From the NCBI RefSeq assembly GCF_030253575.1, contig NC_080560.1, positions 15,629,001 to 15,693,000 on the forward strand: 64,000 nucleotides of DNA, in the 5' to 3' direction. Position numbers and translations under genes: made by a program. Of the stretch, positions 11,801 through 24,505 are shown in pieces. Under the pieces are notes generated by a model. It did no database searches and was not told the DNA's origin. It saw only the letters and a list, made by a program, of their open reading frames with translations. The first letter of the stretch is position 1, and each line of letters begins with the position of its first letter. The stretch comes from Rhododendron vialii. Taxonomy: Eukaryota > Streptophyta > Magnoliopsida > Ericales > Ericaceae.

Positions 11801-12299
11801 TTTCTTTACAAGAATATAATTTGGTTCATCAATTTTTAAAGCGGAGTGCTTTTGGTTGGATGGATAACTTGAGATAAATTTGTTATTTTTTTGCCGGATT
11901 AGAGAGAGAGAGAGAGAAGTTGGACAATTGGAAGTTTTTTTTTTTAATCTCCCAAACAACTTAATTCTCATTTACCCTTCTTATTTTCACGATTGTTATG
12001 ACCTTCGAGCAAAGTATTTTTTCCACTTTCCAATCCATGAAAGAAAGATGCAATCTATCATACAACATGAGGTTCTTAACTACTTTCTTGAATTGGCCTT
12101 CACTAGTACCCTAGTCATTTTATTATTGCATAAATAAATTAGTGGAATATGGGATTCCATATAGCTGCGACGATTGTAGAACATAAACGAAATAGGAGTA
12201 TTAGTTCTTTGTGTGTTTTCAGACACAACACAGGGGGTGATTAATTTGCAATGCTTGGCCCATTAGCTTAGCTATAGGAGAAGATTATTAAAATTACCT

Positions 12300-15046
12300 T
12301 CATTCTCCAAAGCCGCCAACCAACTTAATTTGAGTACACATTAAGGCTTCCAAAGTCTTCGGGTGAAGTTTATTACGACTTGGACTCACCACCCTACCAT
12401 TAGTGCTAAAAGAGGACTCCGATGCAACAGTAGACACAGGCACGGCCAACACATCCCTAGCTATGGCTTGCAAAACAGGATACTTTAAACCATTAGACTT
12501 TCACCATGCCAATATATCAAAATCATCACACATTGGGAACTGCTCCTTCTCCAAATAACGATCTAATTCTGACTTTACATGCAAAGTTTTGGTTCTCTTT
12601 TGTTGATCAAGATAATCGGAAAGAGAAGTCCTATCCCTCAAATAGGTAGAGGGCGGTGCCTTGCTTGAAGATTCACTACGGTCCTTGCTTGAAGATTTAC
12701 CTTGGTACAACGTAAGCAAGTCATAACACCTTCTTCGAATGTCCTCCGCCATCCCAACACCATGGTCTCCATAAATTCTTTTATAGTAGTACTCAATCAA
12801 GGACATCTTGAACCTTGGGTCCAGCACAACTGCGACTGCCAAAAATCCATGCGTATTATCCCAATACTTGTCATATTTCTCAAGCATATTTAAGGCCATT
12901 TCCTCCACTACATAAATCCCACAACAGACCCACTCTGACAATCTAACTTTAATATCACACACATCTGGAAAAAATAAATTGGAAGTAGGATAGGTAGTCC
13001 CACTAAATAACAAAGTGACCTTGTAGAATATTTCCAATCTCTCACATATATCTTCAGCCAAGTTCCAATCATCATCATTTGGGCAACTTTTATATTGGGG
13101 ATCCTTGAGTTTTAACCGACCAAAAGCATTCCTATATTTTATGGCAGTTTGAAGCATCAAAAAGGTGGAATTCCACCTTGTAGGACAATCAAGGGACAAA
13201 TTTTTACCATAAGTAATTCCTAATTGGCGAGCTGCACCTTCAAATGTCTCCTCTCTCTTTTGAGTTGCTGTCCAATAAGCAACACTATCCCTAACCTTCA
13301 CAATGGAAGACTTAATGACATCCAAACCATCTTTTACAATCAAGTTAAGAATGTGGGCAGCACATCGCACATGAAATAAACTCTTACACCTTATATGATC
13401 ACCTCCAAGTTTTTCTAACAACAAATCAATCATTGCATCATTGGTAGTACAATTATCAACGGTCAAAGTAGACAATTTTCTATCAATATTTCACTCCAAA
13501 AAGGTATCCATCAACACTTGACACAATGCTTCCGCCGTGTGTGGACATGGCACATACACGAACCTAAATAAAATAGTTACTATTCAGTATGAATGTACAA
13601 TAACAATAACAACACTCAACTTGCATAAAATTAAACTTGCATAAAATTAAAATTACCTTAGAATGCGGCTTTGTAACTTCCAAGAATCATCGATGATGTG
13701 CGCCGTGATAACCATGAACCCCCTTTTCTTACTGATAGATGTCCACATATCCGTAGTCAAGGAAACTCTACTTTTGTTTCTTTCAATAAGCCTCATTGTC
13801 TTCACCTTCTCAACATCATATATTTTAAAAATGTCCCTCTTTATAGTGTTTCGAGAAATCACATGAAAGGCAGGTTGTAAAGCATGGCAAAATCTCCTAA
13901 ACCCAGCGTGTTCCACCATGCTTAGAGGGTACTCATGCATTATTATCATGTAAGCTAGTTGTTTCCTGGCAACTTCTGGATCATAGTTATATGATTGAAT
14001 GTTGGCCTTTTTGCCCTCCCCCATCAAAAGACTAGGTGTTATAAACTTCTGCTTGCTATCAATTGCTTTTTTCATGTAACAAGAGCTAGTATGATCTTTC
14101 AAATGTGTTGTTCCACTCTTACCATCCCCAACAAACTTTCTTTTACAATACAAGCACCTTGCTTTTTCTACACCAGTGTCCTTGATTGTTATTTTCTGAA
14201 AATGCTCCCAAACTGTACTCCTACATTTAGCTTTTGACAATATTTTATCACCATCAGAAGTATACCCAAGATCTTTTGGTTCATTTGTAGGGAGATTTGA
14301 CTCAGTTTCTGCTTGTGAACTATCAAGTGTTGGTAATTGTGCCTCATTCGATTCAATTTCAGTTGACGTAGAGTTACTTTCCCAACTAGGCACACTACAT
14401 ATTAAAAAACATAAAAGATTTTATAAACATAAGATCACAAGAGCTCACACACACTCACAATAAAAAGATGATGCACTTAATTTATGACAAATGACTAAAA
14501 AATGGGCAAAATTTTCATTTTGTTCAGGGTATTCTGGATGCATCAATTCTTTGTCTCCTACATATTCCAGTAGCCCTATAGGTGGCCCCTAAAAAGAGAT
14601 CAACTGCTTCATGCAATTATTAACAACATTTTATGGAGGATTATCCAACAAAATCGTATCCATCACCAACTCAAATTCCAGAAAGAAACACACTTGAAAA
14701 TGCTAATAATAATAGCAAATACAATGAATTTCAAAAGGTATTATTGTGCATGCAAAGTCGCAATTCAATGATCAGATTCAGTCATAACAGTCAAACTATA
14801 TTTTGAATTTAAGGACTTGGACAATTCGACACATCAATTGTTAAAGAAACAATCCTTTTTAGAATCACCATGCTTTTTTATAACTTCGACTGTGAGATAT
14901 ATTGACTTAGCAGGCTTGACACTTCAAAAAAACCAAATAGATCAATGAACCAGTTACCTGTTTCGTGACCATTCGGTTTACCTTGACGAGCGTACGGTTG
15001 GTCTGGTTGGAGTCGGAGATCTCGAGCGAGGAGGGGGCATCGCCAT
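12300..15046 (-). pseudogene. hAT transposase (BED zinc finger, RICESLEEPER-like), disabled
   Basis: Transposase of the plant hAT superfamily (Ac/RICESLEEPER group). Likely exons on the minus strand: 15046-14982 (starts MAMPPPRSRS), 14394-13657, 13563-12300. Exon 2 carries a BED finger (CLYCKRKF...HLKDHTSSC). The central RNase H-like region includes LTTDMWTS and LTVDNCTTND. The C-terminal dimerisation region reads through VASESSFSTNGR and LHPKTLEALM. Two in-frame TGA stops sit where relatives have Trp: 13491-13493 (after DTFLE) and 12501-12503 (after DILAW). Reading resumes cleanly after each, so both are point changes of TGG to TGA, and the gene is inactive unless read through. Exon 1 is inferred from phase and splice sites only. 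Confidence 0.85.
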
Positions 15047-15064
15047 TAAGAAATAACCCCTAAC

Positions 15065-15139
15065 AAATCTCTCTCTCTCTTGAGAGAGAGATTAGTAGAT
15101 TACAGAATGCAAATAGATCGAGAGAGAAAAAAGAGAGAG

Positions 15140-15186
<47 letters not shown>

Positions 15187-15245
15187 TTTTACCCTGGTCG
15201 ACTGTTGACACTCGACAGAGAGAACAAGAGAGAGAGAAAGAGAGT
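15065..15245. repeat. (GA/CT)n microsatellite cluster in the hAT leader
   Basis: Long interrupted runs of GA on the plus strand (CT in transposon sense). A 30-bp segment containing TACCCTGGTCGAC is present twice, near 15190 and 15247. Confidence 0.8.
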
Positions 15246-15395
15246 TTACCCTGGTCGACACTCGACGTCGACTGGGGAGGGAGATTGTCGAGGTGGACGG
15301 TGGGAACTGGGAAGTCGGCAGAGCACACAGTAGCAGTCGAGCTGGGGGGCGTGGGGCTGGGTGTGTGTAATATAACCCTAACAGGTAATAAGAGG

Positions 15396-15403
15396 TATTT
15401 ATA
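15396..15403 (-). promoter_or_regulatory. TATA box of the hAT transposase
   Basis: TATAAATA on the minus strand, just inside the subterminal repeat block and about 350 bp upstream of the inferred ATG at 15046. Its position fits a transposon promoter. Inferred only. Confidence 0.4.
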
Positions 15404-15587
15404 CTCGGGCATTCGGGGTGGATCGGAGCGGATCGGATACGGATCGGGGATCGGATTCGGAGCGGATCGGATCGGATACAAACTTACATCCGAATCCGAT
15501 CCGAACTCCGAAAAAATCCCCGAATATCCGATCCGTTCGAAGCGGATAATAGATCGAATTCGGATGGATCGGCCGAGATGGCCATCC

Positions 15588-16637
15588 CTACCCATCAAGC
15601 GCCAACAAAGGATGGCAGTAATTGAAACCTTTGATACACGCATCAAATGCTACAAAAATCCTTCTAAAACAATTAGTTTTGTCACAATACTCAACATCAA
15701 TAACACTTCCTGGGTTTTTCTCCTTCGCTACCTCATCATACCACCTCAGTAGGTCAAAAGATAATGCATAATCTCCATACAGCTCATCACCTGCCTTCTC
15801 AACCCCAAACCAAGCATGGTGATAACTGATTTTACTCCCATAATACTTCTCAAAAAACTTCACTGCTTCTATTGGTGCAAGTTTGTCTTAGTTCGAACTT
15901 CCTCCCTAATCTGTTTAGCAACCAACTTTGAACTCATCCGAGGATTCTTCGAACTAGCAAAAACACCAACACAACTGTGATTCTTCTCAAACTCCCTAAT
16001 ACAAAAGAAACCGTTAGATCTCTCAATGGTTGCATGAATAAACCATTGACAACCAGATTCTGTATGTTTTTTTGAACATTCCGTCGTTACTCTAGTCTTG
16101 TCATTCTTCAAAAACTTATATACAAATCCGACTTCAATAGTATACATTGCCAGACAATCCCTAAATTCTTTTACTCTGCCTCTACTCTTGGCCAACATGA
16201 GTAATCAACTTAGCCCAACCAGCAGAAAGACGGACAGTCTCGTGGTGCTGACAAAACTTCTCAAGTGGATCTTCTTCTACTTCATGCATAGTACTACTTT
16301 GACCGACTTCAAAACTTCTTCGACATTCAATACTTTCAACAACAATACTCCGATTATTATGATCAGCACAAGAAGAAAGCACTTCAGCAACTACATCAAT
16401 ACAACTAACCCCATACGCACTAGCCAATGCGAACATATTTACAAAATCATCATCATTATTGAGATTGCAATTGTCATGTCCACCTACAGCATACAAAAGC
16501 TGAAAACTAGAGATTTCCAAATTTGACCATTTCTTAACCAGACTACGGACAACATCGTCAAAGCAGAAATCTCTTCTAACTGATACGACAAGAGTTTTTG
16601 AACCATATTTGCACAAAAGAACAATAAAAGATTCCAT
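15588..16637 (-). pseudogene. MULE (MuDR-type) transposase, truncated and frameshifted
   Basis: Mutator-like transposase N-terminal half. It starts MESFIVLLCKYG at 16637; this part resembles the N-terminal region of plant MuDR proteins. Next comes the MuDR DNA-binding domain (about 16200-15890; FLKNDKTRVTTEC ... CQWFIHATIE ... EKNHSCVGV). Then the segment before the DDE domain (FFEKYYGSKISYHHAW ... RRIFVAFDACIKGF), ending at LLALDG. Family members continue directly with the first catalytic region, which is missing because the hAT end follows. Two frameshifts are visible, near 16190 and near 15885. The element is dead. Confidence 0.8.
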
Positions 16638-16639
16638 AC

Positions 16640-16876
16640 TAGAAATTTAACACCCTCTGCAAGCAAAAAATGTAAACAAATATCATTATCTGTCCTATTA
16701 ATCTGCTCCAAAAAATGTAAACAAATATCATTATCTGTCCTATTAATCTGCTCCAAAAAAAATGAAAAACAAAATATCATTGTCGACATCGATCTGTTCT
16801 ATCCATTCAGTCCACAAACCGCACAAATGCACACACACTCAAAAGCTGACTTGTAAACTGGATTATCAAATAAACA

Positions 16877-16911
<35 letters not shown>

Positions 16912-17060
16912 CCTTCAAATCGTAGTGAAAAATCTTCGTCAGATCACAGTGAGAAACCTTCGGCTGCAATTCAAACCTTTCAATCGCAGTGAGAAATCTT
17001 CGTCAGATCACAGTGAAAAACCTTCGTCAGCAATTCAAACCTAAATCTCCAAACCAAACA

Positions 17061-17091
<31 letters not shown>

Positions 17092-17500
17092 TCAGTAATT
17101 GAAACCATGAGAGCGAGAGAGAGGAAGCATTGATTGTGAATTTGGTCGTCCCCAAATTCACGACGGTAATGACAGTAAGAAGAGTTCTCTTCTCAGAGTT
17201 TAAATCTGGCTTTTATATACTAAGGGTAGTTTGGTCCGTTAATGGACCTAAATAGAAGTTAGTATCATGGATCCGCAGCCTGTTAAAAGAATTATCCGGA
17301 CTAGAAGGCCCAATAAGTCTAGACTGTGGACTCTAGCCCAATTTATTTTTGAAAATATTTTCAAGTGTCAACCGAACACTGAAAAATAAAAATTTAAAAT
17401 TTATTTTCTGAAAAAATATTTTAGGAGCCTAATTAGTCCCTATTTTGCTATCCACAAACCGGAACTCAATTCGCTCCAAAACAGCAGATAGGCAATCCCC
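16640..17500. other. MULE 5' flank and eIF3e upstream region
   Basis: Contains two direct 47-bp copies of AAAAATGTAAACAAATATCA... at about 16660-16755, then (GA)n runs at 16879-16911 and 17061-17083, and repeated CTTCGTCAGATCACAGTGA words. No open gene. The MULE terminal inverted repeat was not located. Confidence 0.45.
17307..17312 (+). promoter_or_regulatory. GGCCCA (site II-type) motif upstream of eIF3e
   Basis: GGCCCA about 340 bp upstream of the start codon. This word is enriched in promoters of plant translation-machinery genes. Sequence match only. Confidence 0.4.
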
Positions 17501-17613
17501 TCAGGAATAAGTGAATTCTCTCGTTTTTTCTTATTCCGGATTCCCGTCTCCAAAACCAAACACACACTTCATTATTCTTTCCCCGTCCTCTCTTTATCTT
17601 CCTCCAGTCTCTC

Positions 17614-17621
17614 TAGGGTTT
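17614..17621 (+). promoter_or_regulatory. Telo-box-like TAGGGTTT in the eIF3e leader
   Basis: TAGGGTTT about 35 bp before the ATG, within a CT-rich leader. Telo boxes near the start of transcription are typical of plant ribosomal-protein and initiation-factor genes. Confidence 0.5.
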
Positions 17622-17652
17622 CATTCTCTCTCTAACTCTAGCAGCGGCGGCC

Positions 17653-20600
17653 ATGGCGAACTACGACCTTACTCCTCGCATCGCCCCGAATCTGGACCGT
17701 CACCTGGTCTTCCCCATACTCGAGTTCCTCCAGGAGCGCCAGCTGTACGCCGACGAAGACATACTCAAGGCCAAGATCGAGCTCCTCAACAACACCAACA
17801 TGGTCGACTACGCCATGGACATCCACAAGTCTCTCTACCACACCGAAGAGGTCCCTCAAGGTCTCTCTCTCTCTAGATGTACTGATGGTTATGCGTGTTC
17901 ATGAATCTACCTTCATATGTACGTTTTGAGTATGAAGGGGTTTTCTAGGGTTGTATATTTACTTGATTCTGCTGGGGTTGATGTGGCTTACTTGGACAGC
18001 GAGGAATCGGACATATTTTGACGGGACACGATGCCGTTGCTTGAAATTTTCCTTTCTAGTTTGTTTAGTTGGTAGCCATTGATAAATTTTTAGACATGTT
18101 AGGTATTTAGAGCAGTGTATAGTCTTTTTTTTGTTTGTTTTAATGATTGGTCTTGGCCTTTTCATTTTTCCGCTTTCTTTTTGTACACGGGTGGCATCCC
18201 CTTGATGAATTATAAATTTGTTACTTATAAAAGAGATATGTTTACTAGGCTAGCGAGCCAGCTTTGAGAATTGAGGTGTATGGCTGGTGTTGCTTCTTTC
18301 GAAGCCGTAACACCTTTTAGTGGCCCAAGCCTCAGTGTAGTATGGATTGGAAGGGACAGTCCTGTTGGAGAATGTTGTAATCATCGAAAAAATTCCAGGT
18401 CGATCGGGTGTAAAATGTAGCCACATGATTTTGTCATTTTCGATTTGAATTATTTTTTCAAAAATCGCATCTCTTATCCAATTTTTATTTGAGGGAACCG
18501 ATATGTCAAGTCATGGAGCTACAATTATCAACTTGATCTATTTTGTGTGGGTGAATGATCTACCCACGAAAACAGAAATGGAGGGATCAAGTCATCAAAA
18601 TTCGACCCATTTTGGACTCTTAACAGCACCGCACAGTCCATTGCTGGAATGGTGAAAAGCCAGTCTGGTGTATTGATACACGTGTGTGTATGTCGATATG
18701 TATGTTTTGTGTAGGAATGGTGCTTTATGTGTTCTGTAGGGTTTTGAGTTTCTTTGTACTGTGTGTTGCAGAGATGGTGGAGAGGAGGGTGGAAGTGGTA
18801 GCAAGGTTGAAGGCACTAGAGGAGGCAGCTGCCCCGTTGGTTACTTTTTTACAGAATCCAAATGCGGTTGGGGAGTTGAGGGCTGAGAAGCAGTATAATC
18901 TTCAGATGCTGAGTGAACGGTACCAGGTTTGTACTTTTGATTTGACTCTACTGAATTAGCTTGTTTATTTGTTTCTTTCTACTTTTCCAGGGGAGAAAAG
19001 ATAGCAATATTGTTGTTAAATCATGCATAAAAACAGTGTGGTATAGAAATCTGAAAATATTGTGAGTAATATAAATTCTAGAGATAGACGATATAATACA
19101 GATTACAAGAATGTGAGTTATGTCTATTTATAAGGGATTACCGGACTGGTAATAGGTTAGAATTGAACAAACTTTGGTTGTACGAGAATGATTAAAAGCA
19201 AGCTATTAAAATTGAAGAACTTTAAAGTTTAAAGAGCAATGTGGCTGGGAATAGGTTAGAAGTTGTGAACTTTGGTGGTTGTGTCAGTTGCAAGTTGAGG
19301 GTAAAAACCATCTATGTCAAGTCTGAGTGTCTGACCTTCATAAACATCTTCTGCATATGAATGCTTCTATAGTTGCTGTATATCGATTCGTTTTCTTCTA
19401 CATAGTTTTGTGGCCAGTTCTTTTTCACTTGTTTTGTTCTTGTACTGATGCTGTAATCGGGCTTTTCGCTTTGCCCTATCTTTGTTTGTTGGGGGCTCTT
19501 CATTGCCTAGCTTTGTACAGGGTTTGGATCTACCCTTTTTTATGCTTCTTAATACATTTCCTTATGAAGAAAACACAAACGTATTTAGGGATCCTTCACT
19601 TCTCCCTTTGTCAGTATGCTGTCATTATTGCAGATACCTATGCTCTTGTTCTAAGCTTACTAAAATATAATTTCTTTCAGATTGGTCCAGAGCAGATAGA
19701 GGCATTATATCAGTATGCTAAGTTCCAGTTTGAATGTGGGAACTATTCTGGTGCAGCAGATTATTTGTATCAGTATAGGGGCTTGTGCACAAACAGTGAG
19801 AGGAGTCTGAGTGCATTATGGGGAAAGCTAGCAGCTGAGATATTGATGCAGAACTGGGATGTCGCTCTTGAAGAATTGAACCGGCTGAAGGAAATTATTG
19901 ACTCAAAGGTTTCCATCCTGCATGAACTGACCTGAATTCCTTGTTTGAAATGCTTTTTTGATGGCAAGTCTTTATTTTTTATGCAGAGTTTTGCATCTCC
20001 TCTGAATCAAGTCCAAAGCAGAATATGGCTAATGCATTGGAGTCTTTACATCTTTTTCAATCATGACAATGGCAGAACGCAAATTATCGATCTCTTCAAT
20101 CAGGACAAGTATGGTGTCTGAAATATTGCTCCTCTCTAGATTCTTTTTTCCATTGTTAGTGCTTGTTATTTGAAGACAATTTCTCCTGGTGTCAATTATA
20201 CCTAGGGATGAAGATGCACATAGAAAAACTGGGGAACTGCTAGGATCTTCCCCTAATTTGATTGGTTGGATGCATCATAATGGGGGTGGGATGGTATGGG
20301 AAAAGAAGCTTACCCTGCATTATGGTGGGTGAGGCAACAGGTGTGATAACCTAGTGCGCAATGTAACGTGCTACAGAAAAGGAGAACAAAAGATTAGGCA
20401 TGGTGGATTTAGTTAATATAATCAAGATAGAAAAGAAAAAAAATCAAAGGAAATAGTCAAATAAAATATGTTCAATTTATAATCTATTGAATTGCTTTCT
20501 TTACATTTTTTTTTCTTTGTTAGCTTAGTTATGTGAAGACAATTACTCTTGCATCCTTGTACTCCTAGGCAGTATAAAGTCTGATCGAGCATGCTACGGA

Positions 20601-22785
20601 TAATTGTAAATCTGTAACAAAGAGTAAATCTGTAAGTCCATAAGCACATTTGGTCTTATTGTGAAAACCCCTTGATTAGTTCTTTATGCTCTCTTTTTTA
20701 TAGCTCAATGCCACTTATTTGGTTGACCTATGTACAAGAAGCAAAATTTTGGAGCAACACTATTTGCTGTTGTTGAGCATTGTTGTTTTCATTGAGTTTC
20801 CTGCATCACAACCCAACCTCTTACCTTGACGACAAATTAGTCAAAGTCTTCCCCTGTAGTGCATCATTTTGATTTGTGATGGTTTAATTTACAACTCTGG
20901 TGGCCCTTATTACTTTTTCATACACTAGCAAACACAGGAATTGTAAGTAAAAAACTATTACCAGTTATTTTTAATAGCGCTCCAATCAGTTCACAGTTCT
21001 GCTCGGCGTACGCTTGCTGCTTTCTCGTATTTCACAAAGTTTAGTTATTGATGCAGCTTTATCAATTTCGGTTGTCATCTATTAGTGTTTGAGATTATTA
21101 ACAATTATATTCTTCCAGGTATCTAAATGCCATCCAGACAAATGCTCCTCATCTTTTACGTTACCTAGCAACTTCCTTTATTGTCAACAAAAGGAGAAGA
21201 CCTCAATTTAAAGATTTTATAAAGGTCATCCAGCAAGAGCAGTATTCCCATGAAGATCCCATCACGGAGTTTTTGGCATGTATATATGTCAATTATGATT
21301 TTGACGCGGCCCAAAAAAAGATGAGAGAGTGCGAAGAAGTAAGCTCCTTTTTCCTTGTAGAGTTCTTTTTTTATTGTTCAATGTTGGCTGTTAAATATTC
21401 TTTATTGTTTCAGTTATCTTGTGCAGCAGCTATACCATTCACATGGCATAGGGCTGACCAAGTAATTGGAGGCAAAAACATAAGATAATTAGATTGAAAA
21501 TTCAAACTTCTTTTGGAACTAAACTTCCTAAAGCTTGACGCCTCTGGAGAAAAGAAAAAAAAAAGTGGGGTGTTAAGCACTCTTCCTCCTTGATCCCGTT
21601 TGGTTCCTATTTGTTTGGAGCTAATGCTTCTGCTGTTCTAAGCAATGAGTATCTGGTGTTCTCAACATATGGTCATACGGTTTTAGTTGCAAATTTGTGA
21701 TGAAATTTTGGTTCGTCGCGTTTGTTGACTTTCTGTTGCGTTTCCTGTAATGTCTAGTGCTTGTTGAACATGGACTTATAATTCAGGTAATATTGAATGA
21801 CCCGTTCCTTGGCAAACGAGTGGAAGAAGGCAACTTTGTACCATTGAGGGATGAGTTCCTTGAAAATGCACGTCTTTTTATCTTTGAGACTTACTGCCGA
21901 ATACATCAGCGCATTGACATGGGGTATGTATTGTTTATGTAGTGGCATACCTTTGGTTCAGTTACAAACATTCTAATCCTTCTTGTCTTTTTCTGTCTTT
22001 TTCCGAATCTTGTTTCTTTTTGTTTGAAAGATGTGCAATATTGAGGATATGGACCACTTTTGAGAATCCCAAATTGAACATTTGAGAATATGTTAATGCT
22101 TTATTCGACTAGTACTTCGGAATGGTACAAAATTGAACTTCAACTTTTTCGTATTGGGTTGTTTCCGGAGAGACCTCTGAGCATGATTGTTGGAAGCGAA
22201 CATCCACTGTGTGTGTGACTGTCCCATATTCCCTTTCATTTCTGGAATGAAACTGTCTATTGAGCATAAATGTTTTTGGGCTGTTTCGCAAATAACATTT
22301 TTAGACCAAGTTTCTTGCAATCCATCCGGAATTCCATTTTCCGAAGATTAATTCATTTATCTGGGTGGTATTGGATTTCAATGTGCTTTAATTACTTGTG
22401 ATCCTTCATTTTGAATTTTATTCTCTCTTTCTTGGCAGGGTGCTTGCAGAAAAACTAAATTTGAACTATGATGAGGCTGAAAGATGGATTGTGAATCTTA
22501 TTCGAACCTCGAAGCTAGATGCTAAGATTGATTCAAAGTCGGGAACTGTTGTCATGGAACCTAATCATCCTAATGTGTAAGTCGTTACTTCATTTACTTC
22601 CTGACCACCTTTTTCATTGCCCTCCTCCTTTTTTTTTTTAATTTTTAATATATGTTTCCAACCTAGACTTTTGTTTTGGGTTCAGGTATGAGCAGCTTAT
22701 TGACCACACCAAAGCTATGTCAGGACGCACTTACAAGCTAGTTAGTCAACTTCTAGAACAAGCTCAGGCACAACCTACTCGATAG
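17653..22785 (+). CDS. eIF3e: Eukaryotic translation initiation factor 3 subunit E (INT6)
   Basis: Subunit of the eIF3 complex, which in the cytosol helps the 43S pre-initiation complex bind mRNA. Exons 17653-17860, 18772-18926, 19681-19908, 19987-20108, 21119-21338, 21787-21923, 22439-22576 and 22686-22785 join in frame (1308 nt, 435 aa; Arabidopsis eIF3e is about 440). The N-terminal eIF3e domain begins [20 protein letters not shown] (residues 1-20) and contains LQERQLY and EEVPQEMVERR. The PCI domain occupies about 250-400 ([19 protein letters not shown], then the winged-helix part [19 protein letters not shown]). It ends [11 protein letters not shown]. The ATG context GCCATGG is strong. 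All introns are GT-AG; the longest are 1010 and 911 bp. No lesion is seen. Confidence 0.96.
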
Positions 22786-23695
22786 ATTTTGGCAGCACTT
22801 CTGTGCGCACCTTTCGGATGGAGATCCAAACACACATCCCTTGGGGAAGAGGGCGGGTCTCGCTACGCGTGGGATGGTGTGCATGTATCTTGTTTCTGTA
22901 GTTTCGGCATTAAAACGAGATTTCTAGAAATCGCTTCTGTGGTGGGGGGCAGAGAGTCAAATCTAGGGCTAGTCTCCTTTCTTTTCTTTTCTTTTTCTCT
23001 CTGCTGAGAGATGGACCTTCTTTATATTATTTGGACTTCTTCAGATTTGGGGTTCTATTGTATGCTAAGCAAATTGGAATTTTTGCCCATCCATGTTTTG
23101 TTGTGTATTCTTCTTTAAGTTCGTTGTTTTGCTCGGTCTTTCCCTTCTGGCACCATTTAAGTTTTTTAGTTATTTCGTGGAATTGATGAAAAGCATTGGT
23201 GTAAATGACTTTTTCGCCAATGCCACCATCTGCATTCCCACGGCCGTCCAGCATATGCTGTCTTCCGTACGGTAAACTTGAAAATTGGTATAATTTGTTT
23301 AGCCGAAAATCATCCCAAGTACTCTGCTATTCTTTATTTAGAGTTCAATATTTTATTTTGGATTGTTCCTTAATAAATGTCAATTTTGTAAAATGGGTGC
23401 ATTTTTCATTTTACTTCTAAAAGTAAATTTTATTTTAAAAAATTAGTGAGTAAATATATATTGATGATGTCTCTCCATAGAGAATAAGTAGAGAAAAGAG
23501 ATATGAGTATATGCAAGTTAAACATATTAAAATATATGTAAGTAATCTAACTAATCTAATGAATACCGCTATCGTTATTGTCTCCCTATGTGGAAAACAT
23601 CCAATAAGAAGTAAATTTTTTGTAAATGCTAGGAAAAAAAAGTGCTCTCATATATAATCTACAATAGCAGAACAGAACTTACCAAAAAAATAAAA
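22786..23695. other. 3' region of eIF3e and intergenic DNA
   Basis: Follows the eIF3e stop; the first several hundred bases probably include its 3' UTR. No further gene seen. Confidence 0.45.
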
Positions 23696-23995
23696 ACCTT
23701 TATGCGAGATGAAACAGCTCCTGATAAAGCATTTTCGAAACTATAAACCAAATTACAGTTAACCAGAAAGCTCTTTTCTGCATATATTTATTTTTTTGAT
23801 AGAATAACAAGCAGGTCACCGAAAGAAAATTTCCAAACTCGACGAGGGAGTATATCTTTATGCGAGATGAAACAGCCCCTGAGAAAGCATTTTCGAAACT
23901 ATAAACCAAATTACAGTTATCTTTTCTGCATATATTTATCTTTTTGATAGAATAACAAGCAGGTCACCGAAAGAAAATTTCCAAACTCTCCAGAT
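23695..23995. repeat. Tandem duplication, period about 158 bp
   Basis: TATGCGAGATGAAACAGC...CATTTTCGAAACTATAAACC begins at 23701 and again at about 23859, with ACAAGCAGGTCACCGAAAG in both copies. The second copy lacks about 18 bp (AACCAGAAAGCTC region). It lies between the convergent eIF3e and DnaJ/TPR genes. Confidence 0.85.
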
Positions 23996-24336
23996 AAAAG
24001 AATCCATCACATTCACTAGTTCATAGAATCCATCACAATACCTTACATTATAAATAGCCATATCTTGATAACCAATCTGTAGTATCTATATCCAAAAATA
24101 CATACAAGTTTCACAACTTTGTATGCACTATGCTATTCCAACCCACTTTACATGACAAAATTTTGGGGTTGGTAAAAACGGAATTTCCATGTTTTTTTCA
24201 TGGGAATATCCCAGTCGTAGTTGGCATCAAAAGTATAATTATTTCCTCCCTTCTCCCACGCTGCCATCTCTCCGTCACAAAATTATCTACATACTATACC
24301 ATACCTAGCCACCCCCCCCGCCGCCACCAAACACCA

Positions 24337-24359
24337 CCCCCCCCCCCCCCCCCCCCCCC
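24337..24359. repeat. Poly(C) homopolymer, 23 nt
   Basis: Uninterrupted C23 on the plus strand (G23 in DnaJ/TPR sense) within about 170 bp downstream of that gene's stop, so perhaps in its 3' UTR. One of three such tracts in the window. Confidence 0.85.
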
Positions 24360-24505
24360 AACCAATCTTGATGGAGCTTGTTTTGTTTTCCCTTTTTTGG
24401 TGCATATTGTCCATGGAACTTGGAATGTATGTCAATTGGTTTTTATTTTTTCTAAGATCACAACATAGCTGCCACAACAACATAATCCTCTTCTTTTACA
24501 GCTTG

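Larger units (their letters stand above)
12300..15590 (-). mobile_element. hAT transposon, one end resolved
   Basis: Its right end at 15590 reads, on the minus strand, TAGGGATGGCCATCTCGG, a classical hAT terminus. Behind it come about 180 bp of CGGATCGGAT-type subterminal repeats and then the transposase leader. The minus-strand gene points away from that end. The end abuts a MULE reading frame exactly after the residues LLALDG, so the hAT inserted into the MULE. The 8 bp outside are CCCATCAA (plus strand). The other terminus and its CCCATCAA copy were not found to the left, and the MULE remainder is absent there, so the left side was probably deleted or rearranged. Confidence 0.8.

Noticed and set aside
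15092..15646. Long open frames on both strands around the hAT end
   Set aside because: They are produced by CGGATCGGAT subterminal repeats and (GA)n tracts and cross the hAT/MULE junction.
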